DNA of 64,000 nt from an uncultured Lachnospiraceae bacterium (GTDB taxonomy: Bacteria > Bacillota > Clostridia > Lachnospirales > Lachnospiraceae). The position numbers and the translations under genes are program-made. The stretch covers positions 1 through 64,000 of the forward strand of contig CAJLRL010000009.1 of assembly GCA_905209075.1 (NCBI GenBank), written 5' to 3'. The notes beneath the pieces are model-generated. The model was not told the origin of the DNA and ran no database searches. It saw only the letters and a program-made list of their open reading frames with translations. Positions 33,917 to 42,561 of this stretch are shown here, in pieces; within the stretch, counting starts at the first letter, position 1, and each line of letters starts with the position of its first letter.

Positions 33917-35186
33917 AGTAAAAAAAGTAGAAAAACCACATGATATTGTGGCAGAAGTTCCCGGCTCAAAAAGTATTACAAACAGAGCTCTTTTGATAGC
34001 TGCACTTTCAAAAGGGCGCAGCGTGTTAAAAGGATGTCTTTTCAGCGATGATTCAAGGCATTTTATAGATGCTCTTATAGAACTGGGATTCCCGGTTGCT
34101 GTAAATGAAACAAAAAAAGAGATTGCAATAACAGGATTCGGTGGACAGATACCTAAAAACAGTGCATCTATAGATGTAGGAAGCGCCGGAACAGCGGCGA
34201 GATTTCTGACTGCATTATTGGGTTTGTCAAAAGGCCGGTACCATATAACATCTTCAGAACAGATGAAAAAGCGTCCTATGAAGGATCTTCTTTTGTCATT
34301 GGAAAAGCTGGGGGCTGTTATTGAATATGAGAATGAAGAATATCATTTTCCGTTTACTATAGGGAATAGTGGAGAATATGCTGACTCTGTTGATATAAAC
34401 GTAGATAAAAGCAGCCAGTTCCTAAGTGCACTCCTTATAGCAGCTGTCGTGATGAACAGGACATTTACAATTAATGTCACAGGAACACATGGTATGGCTT
34501 ATGTGGATATGACACTTAAGATGATGGAGCAGTTTGGAGTCAGGGCAATTTCAGACAAGATAAAAGGCAGCTATATAATAGCGGAGGGATCGGAATACCG
34601 GGCTTTGTGTTATGACATTGAGCCGGATATGTCTGCAGCGTGTTATTTTTATGCGATGAGCCCTATACTTGGAGTAAAGAGCAGGGTTATCGGTGTCCAC
34701 AGAAAGAGTCTTCAGGGAGATATTGCTTTTTTGGATGTACTCTTGGACATGGGATGTAAGCTTCATGAGGATGAAGAGTCGATAATATGTGAAGCTTCGC
34801 CGGATAATAGGATACATGGCGGGAAATGGGATTTATCATCCTTTTCGGATCAGGCTTTGACACTTGCCGCAATTGCACCATTTGCGGATGAGGTGGTCGA
34901 GATAAATGGCATTTCACATATAAAATTCCAGGAATGCGACCGCATAAATGCAATTATAACAAATCTTGGCGCAATGGGTGTAAAGGCAGAAGAAACTGAC
35001 GATGGAGTAAGGATTTTTCCGGCTAAAGTTAAACCATGCCGGATACAGACATATGAAGATCATCGTGTCGCAATGTCGTTTACACTGCCTGGACTTGTCA
35101 GCGATGGAATAGAAATAATGGATCCATATTGCTGCAGGAAAACTTTTGAAAATTTTTATGACGTGTTAGAAGAATGTGTATATTAA
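33906..35186 (+). CDS. aroA: 3-phosphoshikimate 1-carboxyvinyltransferase (EPSP synthase)
   Basis: A 426-residue shikimate-pathway enzyme joining PEP and shikimate 3-phosphate. Motifs: PGSKSITNRALL, GSAGTAARFLTALL, KKRPMKDLL, KFQECDRINAI and YEDHRVAMSF. In the PEP loop Phe stands where class I enzymes usually have Pro (ARFL instead of MRPL). ATG 33906 is chosen; it lies inside the PilZ gene and has no good ribosome binding site, so translation is probably coupled. A TTG at 33885 is also in frame. It ends at a bidirectional terminator facing tyrA, another aromatic gene. Confidence 0.95.
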   Translation: MIYKVKKVEKPHDIVAEVPGSKSITNRALLIAALSKGRSVLKGCLFSDDSRHFIDALIELGFPVAVNETKKEIAITGFGGQIPKNSASIDVGSAGTAARFLTALLGLSKGRYHITSSEQMKKRPMKDLLLSLEKLGAVIEYENEEYHFPFTIGNSGEYADSVDINVDKSSQFLSALLIAAVVMNRTFTINVTGTHGMAYVDMTLKMMEQFGVRAISDKIKGSYIIAEGSEYRALCYDIEPDMSAACYFYAMSPILGVKSRVIGVHRKSLQGDIAFLDVLLDMGCKLHEDEESIICEASPDNRIHGGKWDLSSFSDQALTLAAIAPFADEVVEINGISHIKFQECDRINAIITNLGAMGVKAEETDDGVRIFPAKVKPCRIQTYEDHRVAMSFTLPGLVSDGIEIMDPYCCRKTFENFYDVLEECVY

Positions 35187-35235
35187 AAAGCAGCCGCTTT
35201 TGCAGATATTGATTAATCTGTGAAGCGGCTGTTTT
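35185..35235. terminator. Bidirectional terminator between aroA and tyrA
   Basis: CAGCCGCTT and AAGCGGCTG, with an inner CAGAT/ATCTG stem, flanked by As on the left and Ts on the right. Confidence 0.88.
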
Positions 35236-35272
35236 GGCTCATAAATGAAAGCGTTATATGATCTTTGCAGTA

Positions 35273-36370
35273 TTATCTGCGGTGAATCGTGTAATTGCGC
35301 TCTAAAAGTACATCTATTGCTTCCTCGAGTGCTTTGTCGTCATAGAATTCTATGCGGAGCACACCTTCATCAAATTCCCGGTTATTGATAATGCCGATGT
35401 TTTTGATGCTTATGCCATTAAATGCCAGAAGGCTTGCAAGCATTGCAATCCCACCTGCTTCATCTGCAAGATCAACAAAAATTTCATGATAATCTTTGCG
35501 GATTTTTGTTCCGGGAAGAGTAAGTGAATCCCTGTAATTTTTAGAATCTTCAAAATACTTCATAAGGGCATCTGAATCGCCGGCATCAACAAGATGACGC
35601 AGTCTGGAAAAAGCTTTTTCGTACTGATCCATTAAAGAAAGCAGCTGTGTTCTGTTAGAACGGCATATGCTTTCCCACATTTCAGGAGATGAGGCTGCAA
35701 TGCGTGTGACATCCCTGAAACCACCTGCAGCTATCTTTTTCATTGTCTCGTTTTCGGAGTCAATATTTTCAATAAGATTTACAAGTGAATATGCGATCAT
35801 ATGCGGAAGGTGGCTTATCGCAGCTGTGGCATGATCGTGTTCTTCATAACCCAGAACAAGTGCTATGGAACCAAGGGAGCTGACAAAAGCTTTGAAGTCT
35901 TCTATATCCTGTTCATCTGACTGGGCTGTAGGTGTGATTATGTAATATGCATTTTCAAGAAGCTGGGCATTGGAATTTAAAAGTCCTGTTTTTTCAGAAC
36001 CGGTCATTGGATGGCCGCCTATAAAATTGTGTTCAAGCCCAAGTGCAGTAACAGTTTCGTGGATCTGTGTCTTTGTACTTCCAACATCGGTTATTATGCA
36101 TGAAGGAGAGATTATATCCTTAAGCTGTGTGAGATATTCTATATTTTTTGTGACTGGTGCGCACAAAAAAATAACATCACATGAATCAAACTCATCAAGA
36201 GGAAGAATCATGTTATTTTCTATGAGCCCGATTTCGTAAGCCTGGGTTATCGTGCTTTCATGTCCGGCAGTTGCTATGATACGGGCATCAGGGTTATTTA
36301 TTTTAATTTTTCTGGCAATAGAACCGCCTATCAGACCAAGTCCTATAAAACCAATGTTATCGAATTTCAT
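35273..36370 (-). CDS. tyrA: Prephenate dehydrogenase with C-terminal ACT domain
   Basis: A 365-residue NAD-dependent enzyme making 4-hydroxyphenylpyruvate for tyrosine. The Rossmann motif GLGLIGGS is at the N-terminus, GGHPMTGSEKTG and the likely catalytic region AISHLPHMIAYSLVN follow, and an ACT domain occupies about residues 295-365 (HEIFVDLADEAGGIAMLASL), suggesting tyrosine feedback. GGAGG lies before ATG 36370; an in-frame ATG four codons earlier would overlap it. It is transcribed towards aroA. A divergent EF-G gene starts 180 bp away. Confidence 0.95.
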   Translation of the reverse strand: MKFDNIGFIGLGLIGGSIARKIKINNPDARIIATAGHESTITQAYEIGLIENNMILPLDEFDSCDVIFLCAPVTKNIEYLTQLKDIISPSCIITDVGSTKTQIHETVTALGLEHNFIGGHPMTGSEKTGLLNSNAQLLENAYYIITPTAQSDEQDIEDFKAFVSSLGSIALVLGYEEHDHATAAISHLPHMIAYSLVNLIENIDSENETMKKIAAGGFRDVTRIAASSPEMWESICRSNRTQLLSLMDQYEKAFSRLRHLVDAGDSDALMKYFEDSKNYRDSLTLPGTKIRKDYHEIFVDLADEAGGIAMLASLLAFNGISIKNIGIINNREFDEGVLRIEFYDDKALEEAIDVLLERNYTIHRR

Positions 36371-36487
36371 AATATCCTCCAAAATAGAAATTAATTTCTA
36401 AACACTATATTTAATAATAACAAGTTTAGCACTATAAAGCAATAAATTATTTTTGAAAATAAAATATAGTAAAAGTGCATAAAAGTC

Positions 36488-36516
36488 TTGAGTAAAACGG
36501 GAAATAATAGTACAAT
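36488..36516 (+). promoter_or_regulatory. Promoter of the EF-G-like gene
   Basis: TTGAGT, a 17-nt spacer and TACAAT, 34 bp before the ATG. Confidence 0.55.
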
Positions 36517-36549
36517 ATTTCTATAATTTAATGTAGGGAGGTACATAAG

Positions 36550-38640
36550 ATGAATGTTTATACAACTGATAAGATTAGAAATGTAGTCCTGTTAGGACAT
36601 GGCGGCTGCGGCAAGACGTCACTTACAGAAGCAATGGCATATCTATCTGGTATTACATCACGTATGGGGAATATAGAGGATGGAAATACTATAAGTGATT
36701 TTGACAAAGAAGAAATTAAACGTAAGTGTTCGATCCACATGTCACTTGTACCTATAGAATGGCAGGATGTAAAGATCAATATACTTGATACTCCCGGTTT
36801 TTTTGATTTTATAGGAGAAGTTGAGGAAGCGGTTTCTGTTGCGGATGCAGCGGTAATTGTTGTATCCGGAAAGGCTGGGATACAGACCGGAACAAAAAGA
36901 GCGTGGGAGATATGTGATAAATATAAACTGCCAAGAATGATCTTTGTGACAGATATGGACATTGACAATGCAAGCTACAGACAGGTGGTTGCGCAGCTTC
37001 AGGAATTATATGGTAAAAAGATAGCGCCATTTCACCTTCCTATAAGAGAAGAGCAGCAATTTGTCGGTTATGTAAATGTCATCCAGCAAAAAGCAAAAAG
37101 ATGGAACGAAAAGGGAGAAGTGGACAAATTTGACGTGCCTGAATATTCAAAAGAAAATTTAGGAATATGCAGGGAGGCATTGCTTGAGGCTGTTGCTGAG
37201 ACAAGTGAAGAATTTATGGAGCGGTATTTTGGAGGTGAGGAGTTCTCGGAGGATGAGATACGTTCAGCACTCAGGGCAAATGTAATAGATGGCTCTATCG
37301 TACCTGTCCTCATGGGATCTAATATTCTTGCACGGGGAATGTATACGCTGATGAGCGATATCATAAAATATTTCCCAAGTCCGGAAAAACGGCAGTGCGC
37401 AGGAATAAACACGAAGACAAACGAAGTATACAATGCAGATTATGATTTTGCAAAACCAAAGTCGGCATATGTATTTAAGACGATAGTAGATCCGTATATT
37501 GGAAAATATTCATTAATAAAAGTTAATTCCGGAGTGCTGAAGACCGATGATGTATTATATAATTATCATAGGGATTTTGAAGAAAAAGCCGGCAGGCTGT
37601 ATCTGCTGAGAGGTACGAAAACAATCGAAGTAAAAGAACTTCATGCGGGCGATATAGGGGCGCTTCCCAAACTGCAGAAGACTCTTACAACAGATTCGCT
37701 TTCGACTAAAGGAGTACCGGTTGCATTTATAAGGACTGCAATTTCAAAGCCATATGTGTCAATGCGGTACAAGGCAAAAAATAAAGGCGATGAAGATAAG
37801 ATTTCACAGGCACTGCAAAAGATACAGATGGAGGATCTTACGCTTAAAAGTGTAAACGACAGCGAAAATGGACAGACACTTTTATACGGAATGGGTGACA
37901 CGCATCTTGAAGTAGTCTCAGATGCACTGCTTGAAAAATACAAAGTAGAAATAGAATTAAAGCGCCCACGCGTGGCTTTCAAAGAAACTATCCGGAAAAA
38001 TTCAGACGTAGAATACAAATACAAAAAACAGTCTGGAGGACACGGACAGTACGGACATGTAAAGATGAGATTTGAGCCATCCGGCGATCTGGAAAAAGCA
38101 TATGAATTTGAGCAGTGCGTGGTAGGTGGCGCTGTTCCAAAGAATTTTTTCCCGGCAGTTGAAAAAGGAATTGCAGAATCTGTAAAATCAGGCCCGCTTG
38201 CAGCATATCCTGTTATAGGGGTAAAGGCAATACTCTACGATGGGTCATCACATCCGGTTGATTCATCAGAGATGGCATTTAAGACCGCTGCAAAACAGGC
38301 ATTTAAGAAGGGCTTCCTTGAGGCTTCACCTGTATTGTTAGAACCGATCGCAGCACTTAAGGTTGTTGTGCCGGAGCAGTATACAGGAGATATAATGGGA
38401 GATCTCAACAAAAGAAGAGGCCGTGTTATGGGAATGAATCCGACAGATAACGGCTATCAGGAAATAGCGGCAGACATTCCTTATCTTGAACTTTATGGAT
38501 ATAACACAAGACTTCGCTCAATGACGAGTGGAAGCGGCACTTTTTCTTATGAATTCTTAAGATATGAACAGGCACCGGATGATGTGGCACAAAAACAGAT
38601 TGAGGAAAGGGCAAATAAACTTGTTGACATTGAAGAATAA
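36550..38640 (+). CDS. Elongation factor G paralogue (EF-G-like GTPase)
   Basis: A 696-residue five-domain translational GTPase. G1 is GHGGCGKTS, G3 is ILDTPGFFDF, and domains II-V follow with GGHGQYGHVKMRFEP and the C-terminal region RRGRVMGMNPTDNGYQEI. The G4 motif, normally NKxD, reads T-D-M-D (IFVTDMDIDNASY), which differs from canonical EF-G and suggests a paralogue rather than the main fusA product; fusA normally sits in the str ribosomal operon, absent here. Tet-type ribosome protection proteins were considered but lack this layout. GGGAGG precedes ATG. Role unknown: alternative translocation, recycling or stress factor. Confidence 0.85.
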   Translation: MNVYTTDKIRNVVLLGHGGCGKTSLTEAMAYLSGITSRMGNIEDGNTISDFDKEEIKRKCSIHMSLVPIEWQDVKINILDTPGFFDFIGEVEEAVSVADAAVIVVSGKAGIQTGTKRAWEICDKYKLPRMIFVTDMDIDNASYRQVVAQLQELYGKKIAPFHLPIREEQQFVGYVNVIQQKAKRWNEKGEVDKFDVPEYSKENLGICREALLEAVAETSEEFMERYFGGEEFSEDEIRSALRANVIDGSIVPVLMGSNILARGMYTLMSDIIKYFPSPEKRQCAGINTKTNEVYNADYDFAKPKSAYVFKTIVDPYIGKYSLIKVNSGVLKTDDVLYNYHRDFEEKAGRLYLLRGTKTIEVKELHAGDIGALPKLQKTLTTDSLSTKGVPVAFIRTAISKPYVSMRYKAKNKGDEDKISQALQKIQMEDLTLKSVNDSENGQTLLYGMGDTHLEVVSDALLEKYKVEIELKRPRVAFKETIRKNSDVEYKYKKQSGGHGQYGHVKMRFEPSGDLEKAYEFEQCVVGGAVPKNFFPAVEKGIAESVKSGPLAAYPVIGVKAILYDGSSHPVDSSEMAFKTAAKQAFKKGFLEASPVLLEPIAALKVVVPEQYTGDIMGDLNKRRGRVMGMNPTDNGYQEIAADIPYLELYGYNTRLRSMTSGSGTFSYEFLRYEQAPDDVAQKQIEERANKLVDIEE

Positions 38641-39925
38641 ACTAGTTGGAATAATTATATTTGCATTTTTATCATTATATACAGTAACATGTTATGCATC
38701 TGAGCTGGAGGAGGCAGATTCTGCCTCTTTTAGCTCAGATTTGGCTATACAGAAAATATATGACCATATGTCAGAAGACGATGGGGTAACATATATATAT
38801 TATGATCTTGGGGGAGCATCAAATAATATAAATAATGTTTCGTATATTACATCGCAGCAAAAATATGCAGGACTAAGGGAACCATATAAATTCGGGTACA
38901 AGTTTGACGGATGGTATCTTGACAAGCACTATTCAAAAAAAGCAGATATCATTTATTATACAAAGAATAAAGGCTGCGTTGTCTATGCAAAATGGATAAG
39001 GACTATAAATAATGAGTACAGTGTAAAACATTATGAGTACACTGCAAAAAAGGACAGTGGTACGATATTTTTAAAAGACTGTGACTATGATTTTATAGAT
39101 GAGATAAATATTCCGGGGATGCCGGAGACGAAAGAGCAGGATTTTCTTAACAATTATATATTCAGCGAATCACAGTGCCCACAGGGAATATGTATAACTG
39201 ATGATTATGTGCTTATAACAAGCTATTCAGATACAAAAAATACACTTGGCGAACTTATGGTCTTTGACCGTAAAAGTGGGGACTATCTTGTTACGCTTGG
39301 CATGGATTCTAACAGTCATCTGGGAGGAATTGCTTTTGACGGGCAGAATGTATGGGTATGTAATTCATATGCTAACACGCTGGAGAGGATTTCATACGAT
39401 TTTATAGATCTTATGGCAACGGCAAACTCAAAACAGGTAATAGATGCCACAGGTGTTGTCGACATTTTTAAGATAGATAATAAGCCGTCATGTATAACAT
39501 ATTATGGAGGCAGATTGTGGGTCGCAACACACACATTATTATTTGATTCAAAAATGCTTGCATACCATTACAGTGAAAAAAATGATGAACTTACAGCCTT
39601 AAGCTCATATAAAATCCCATCGAAAGTCCAGGGGGTTACGTTTGATGAGAATGGAAAAGTGTACCTAAGCACATCATACGGACGTAACTCATCATCATAT
39701 CTTAAATGTTACAGATCACTTATAGCACTTTCATCAAGACCAAACCAGCCGGACATAAAAGTAGAAATGCCGCCTGGTTCAGAGGAACTTGATTCGGTAG
39801 ATGATTGTCTGTATATAATATTTGAATCTGCCGGTGAAAAATATTTAGAAGGCACAGATGGAAAAGGAAGTTCGATCTCGCCTATTGATAAGATATTATG
39901 TGTAAATACAGACTCATTTGGATGA
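38621..39925 (+). CDS. Secreted protein: InlB-type repeat plus beta-propeller-like region
   Basis: A 434-residue exported protein. A TTG start at 38621 is inferred: AGGAAAGG lies 10 nt upstream inside the end of the EF-G gene and the signal peptide (KNKLVGIIIFAFLSLYTVTC) begins just after it. Residues about 60-125 form one InlB B-repeat/Listeria-Bacteroides repeat (YKFGYKFDGWYLDKHYS, then VVYAKW). Residues 165-430 are propeller-like strands (QGICITDDYVLITSY, GGIAFDGQNVWVCNS, YYGGRLWVATHT). The 20-bp overlap with EF-G suggests coupling. No catalytic site is recognised; probably a surface or binding protein. Confidence 0.75.
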   Translation: MLTLKNKLVGIIIFAFLSLYTVTCYASELEEADSASFSSDLAIQKIYDHMSEDDGVTYIYYDLGGASNNINNVSYITSQQKYAGLREPYKFGYKFDGWYLDKHYSKKADIIYYTKNKGCVVYAKWIRTINNEYSVKHYEYTAKKDSGTIFLKDCDYDFIDEINIPGMPETKEQDFLNNYIFSESQCPQGICITDDYVLITSYSDTKNTLGELMVFDRKSGDYLVTLGMDSNSHLGGIAFDGQNVWVCNSYANTLERISYDFIDLMATANSKQVIDATGVVDIFKIDNKPSCITYYGGRLWVATHTLLFDSKMLAYHYSEKNDELTALSSYKIPSKVQGVTFDENGKVYLSTSYGRNSSSYLKCYRSLIALSSRPNQPDIKVEMPPGSEELDSVDDCLYIIFESAGEKYLEGTDGKGSSISPIDKILCVNTDSFG

Positions 39926-40141
39926 TTATAACATCTTAAGAAGCTTTTCGACCTGCCTGCGGTTTTTCTCAGGCAGGTTTTTGCTAAGCTCACTGCACAT
40001 TTCAAAAACTTCTTCTTTACTGAATTCTATGCCATATCGTTTTGCTTCTCTTAAATTATCCATGAGAAATGGAAGAGCGCTTGTTGTGTCTGAGGGCTTT
40101 GCTTTTTTGGCAAAATTATTTAAAAATTCCTGTTTGGTCAT
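39926..40141 (-). CDS. Small unknown protein, second of an overlapping pair
   Basis: A 71-residue acidic/basic helical protein (MTKQEFLNNFAKKAKPSD...). The start at 40141 has GGAG at correct spacing on the minus strand; it lies 26 nt inside the end of the upstream gene, so translation is probably coupled. The stop abuts the stop of the convergent propeller gene, leaving no room for a terminator. No homologue recognised. Confidence 0.65.
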   Translation of the reverse strand: MTKQEFLNNFAKKAKPSDTTSALPFLMDNLREAKRYGIEFSKEEVFEMCSELSKNLPEKNRRQVEKLLKML

Positions 40142-40457
40142 AAATCTCCTTATTATCAAGAATAGAAAATACATTTAAAATGTTGTCGATAGTCTCCTGT
40201 TCAGATGGGCTGAAATATTTTTTTAATGCATTAAGCATTGCGATGCGTCTGTCTGAAGGAGTTTCAGTTTCAGCAACGGAAAGAGCCGGTGTCTCGGACA
40301 GGACTTTCATGGAATTAAGCATTGCCATGCATGAGATCATCATGACAAGTGGACGCTGTTTATCTTTTGAAAGATAAGGAACAATGGTTTTTAGCATCTG
40401 CAATTCCTTAGTCTGTGTAATTTCATCAAATGGAGTAAATAATGTCTTCTCGTCCAT
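40116..40457 (-). CDS. Unknown protein, first of an overlapping pair
   Basis: A 113-residue, mostly helical soluble protein (starts MDEKTLFTPFDEITQTKELQ). It contains a Met-rich stretch, LVMMISCMAMLNSMKVL, and a repeated use of 'MLNALKKYFSPSEQETI'-type helices. AAAGG precedes ATG by about 9 nt. It overlaps the 71-residue gene and seems to form a two-gene unit with it. Function not recognised. Confidence 0.65.
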   Translation of the reverse strand: MDEKTLFTPFDEITQTKELQMLKTIVPYLSKDKQRPLVMMISCMAMLNSMKVLSETPALSVAETETPSDRRIAMLNALKKYFSPSEQETIDNILNVFSILDNKEIYDQTGIFK

Positions 40458-40550
40458 AAAAATAACCTTTTTTTAAATTCTATGATGCAGAATTCACGTT
40501 ATGCATATTTTTTCATATAATGTATAAAAAATATATTTATCAAGAATGAT

Positions 40551-40700
40551 ATGGGCAGATTGATCATAGATGGACACGATGTTTACGAGATTGATGAACG
40601 CTGTTTAGAAGAACACAAAATAGATAAAAAGTGTGAAATACTAAAAAAAATTGAAAATGCAAAAAAGGAAAATGATCCTAAAAATCAGCGGGCCAGATAG
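40551..40700 (+). CDS. Small conserved-looking ORF of 49 residues
   Basis: An ORF with a distinctive start, MGRLIIDGHDVYEIDERCLE, followed by a Lys/Glu-rich helix. Very similar short ORFs (M-G-x-[L/I]-I-I-D-G-x-x-V-Y-E-I-D-E-x-C) occur, as I remember, in other Lachnospiraceae. It lacks a good ribosome binding site (CAAGAATG only), which lowers confidence. It lies upstream of, and convergent to, the Cys-rich gene; its stop overlaps a hairpin. Confidence 0.5.
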   Translation: MGRLIIDGHDVYEIDERCLEEHKIDKKCEILKKIENAKKENDPKNQRAR

Positions 40701-40707
40701 GCCCGCA
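40676..40707 (-). terminator. Terminator of the Cys-rich gene (minus strand)
   Basis: GCGGGCC and GGCCCGC pair around AGATA; on the minus strand the stem is followed by TGATTTTT. It also overlaps the stop of the 49-residue + strand ORF. Confidence 0.7.
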
Positions 40708-40728
40708 CAGATATGAAAGATGTATTTT

Positions 40729-40983
40729 TTAGCAGATACTGTTTCCACTACATCCGCATCCGGTGTTTCCACAGCTGTTGTTTCCATATCCGCCACAGCA
40801 AAGAAGAAGAAGGATGATCCAAAGGCAGCTGTTGTTATTGTCACCACATCCGTTTCCATTAAATAAAGATGTGCCATTTCCACAACAGCAGCATAGTAAC
40901 AGGATGATCCATAAATTATTGCTGCATCCGTTTCCTTCTCCACAATTGCTGCATCCACAGTTTGTTGCTGCTAAATCACTCAT
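40729..40983 (-). CDS. Cys/Gly/Asn-rich miniprotein with duplicated hydrophobic core
   Basis: An 84-residue protein with about 18 cysteines. It consists of two copies of a hydrophobic core (NLWIILLLCCCCGNG and CLWIILLLLCCGGYG) set in Cys-Gly-Asn linkers (CGCSNCGEGNGCSNN; CGNTGCGCSG). A perfect GGAGG 6 nt before ATG 40983 and its own terminator show a real gene. Similar proteins are called 'high-cysteine chorion-like' in Clostridial genomes and are suspected spore-coat or crust components. The short LLL cores could insert in membranes or aggregate. Function not established. Confidence 0.78.
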   Translation of the reverse strand: MSDLAATNCGCSNCGEGNGCSNNLWIILLLCCCCGNGTSLFNGNGCGDNNNSCLWIILLLLCCGGYGNNSCGNTGCGCSGNSIC

Positions 40984-41055
40984 AAGTGACCTCCAAATAA
41001 TTTATTTTACACTTTATGTTATGCCTGCCATAACAAATGGTTACAGAAAAATGTA

Positions 41056-41084
41056 TTGACGAATAAAGTATAATTGTATACAAT
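41056..41084 (+). promoter_or_regulatory. Promoter of the Re-citrate synthase operon
   Basis: TTGACG, a 17-nt spacer and TACAAT, 82 bp before the gene start. The -10 box lies inside the palindrome at 41071-41086. Confidence 0.7.
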
Positions 41085-41086
41085 TA
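41071..41086. promoter_or_regulatory. Candidate GntR/FCD operator
   Basis: TAATTGTATACAATTA is a perfect 16-bp palindrome with GTA-TAC core, fitting the FadR-subgroup GntR consensus (GTM-N0/1-KAC). It covers the -10 box, so a bound protein would block transcription. A GntR/FCD gene is the second gene of the same unit, making autoregulation and operon control likely. Confidence 0.6.
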
Positions 41087-41166
41087 TTCAGAACGGAGTA
41101 ATTATTCAGTATTAGTGAATAAATTTGCGGTAAAATATAACATTTTAAGTTATGGGAGACATAGAC

Positions 41167-42549
41167 ATGAGAGACGTTTTAATGAATAACAAAACAAATC
41201 TGTTGCAGCTGGAAGAACATTTTTATCAGCTGGCAGATGTCACTGAACCGAATACATTTAGAAATCTCTTTCCATATTCGGAAATTCCTAAAATCGCATT
41301 CAATGACAGAATAGTGCCACATAATATGCCGGAAGAAATCTGGATAACAGATACGACATTCAGGGATGGGCAGCAATCAAGGGCACCATATACTACAGAT
41401 CAGATAGTCACTATATATGATTATCTTCATAAGCTTGGCGGACCAAAAGGAAAGATCAGACAGAGCGAGTTCTTTTTATACAGTAAAAAGGACAGGGATG
41501 CAGTATATAAGTGTTTAGAACGAGGATATAAATTTCCAGAGGTTACATCGTGGATAAGGGCAAGTAAGAAGGATTTTGAGCTTGTAAAAGAGATAGGTTT
41601 AAAGGAAACAGGAATACTTGTAAGCTGTTCAGATTATCATATTTTTTACAAGATGAAGATGACAAGGCGCGAGGTAATGAACATGTACTTAAGCGTCATA
41701 AGGGAATGCTTAGAGACAGGCATTAGTCCAAGATGTCATCTTGAGGATATAACACGTTCAGATATATATGGTTTTGTTATTCCGTTTTGTGTAGAACTTA
41801 TGAAACTCATGGATGAATATAAAATCCCAATAAAAATAAGAGCGTGTGATACGATGGGATATGGTGTTAATTTTCCGGGTGCAGTTATCCCGCGAAGCGT
41901 TCCGGGAATAATATATGGACTTACAACACATGCGGGTGTGCCTTCAGAGCTTATAGAGTGGCACGGACACAATGATTTTTATAAAGCGGTCAATAACTCT
42001 ACAACAGCATGGCTTTATGGTGCCAGTGGAGTAAACTGTTCACTTTTCGGAATAGGAGAGCGTACTGGAAATACACCTCTTGAGGCAATGGTATTTGAAT
42101 ATGCACAGCTTAGAGGAACTCTCGATGGAATGGATACGACAGTCATAACAGAACTTTCAGAGTATTTTGAAAAAGAACTTGGATATGTCCAGCCATCAAG
42201 AACACCATTTGTAGGAAGCAACTTTAATGTGACAAGAGCAGGGATACATGCTGACGGATTACTTAAGAACGAAGAAATATATAATATTTTTGATACAGGA
42301 AAATTCTTAAACCGTCCACCACTTGTTGCTGTGTCGAATACTTCAGGTCTTGCAGGAATTGCACACTGGATAAATACATATTATCATCTGTCAGATGACA
42401 GGAAGATAGACAAAAATTCAAAGCTCGTCGAGATGGTAAAGGAATGGGTTGATGAGCAGTATGATGACGGACGCGTGACCGCAATTACAGACAATGAGCT
42501 TGTTGTGCAGATAACAGATTGTTGTAAAAAGCTGGATATTGTTTTATAG
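41167..42549 (+). CDS. Re-citrate synthase-type enzyme (isopropylmalate/homocitrate synthase family)
   Basis: A 460-residue DRE-TIM metallolyase: catalytic start WITDTTFRDGQQS, metal-binding WHGHNDFYKA and GIGERTGNTPLEAMVFEY. This subfamily differs from LeuA and NifV and matches, from memory, Clostridial proteins often mislabelled, including the Re-citrate synthase of Clostridium kluyveri. Adjacent icd supports citrate synthesis: acetyl-CoA plus oxaloacetate to citrate, then 2-oxoglutarate for glutamate. No Si-citrate synthase is seen in the window. ATG 41167 is chosen because GGGAG lies 8 nt upstream; ATG 41152 has none. Homocitrate or methylmalate synthase activity cannot be excluded. Confidence 0.75.
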   Translation: MRDVLMNNKTNLLQLEEHFYQLADVTEPNTFRNLFPYSEIPKIAFNDRIVPHNMPEEIWITDTTFRDGQQSRAPYTTDQIVTIYDYLHKLGGPKGKIRQSEFFLYSKKDRDAVYKCLERGYKFPEVTSWIRASKKDFELVKEIGLKETGILVSCSDYHIFYKMKMTRREVMNMYLSVIRECLETGISPRCHLEDITRSDIYGFVIPFCVELMKLMDEYKIPIKIRACDTMGYGVNFPGAVIPRSVPGIIYGLTTHAGVPSELIEWHGHNDFYKAVNNSTTAWLYGASGVNCSLFGIGERTGNTPLEAMVFEYAQLRGTLDGMDTTVITELSEYFEKELGYVQPSRTPFVGSNFNVTRAGIHADGLLKNEEIYNIFDTGKFLNRPPLVAVSNTSGLAGIAHWINTYYHLSDDRKIDKNSKLVEMVKEWVDEQYDDGRVTAITDNELVVQITDCCKKLDIVL

Positions 42550-42561
42550 TTGAGGTAAAAT

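Noticed and set aside
40641..40958. Alternative-frame ORF of 105 codons overlapping the Cys-rich gene
   Set aside because: The Cys-rich frame has the GGAGG site and repeat structure; this frame merely follows the repeated composition.
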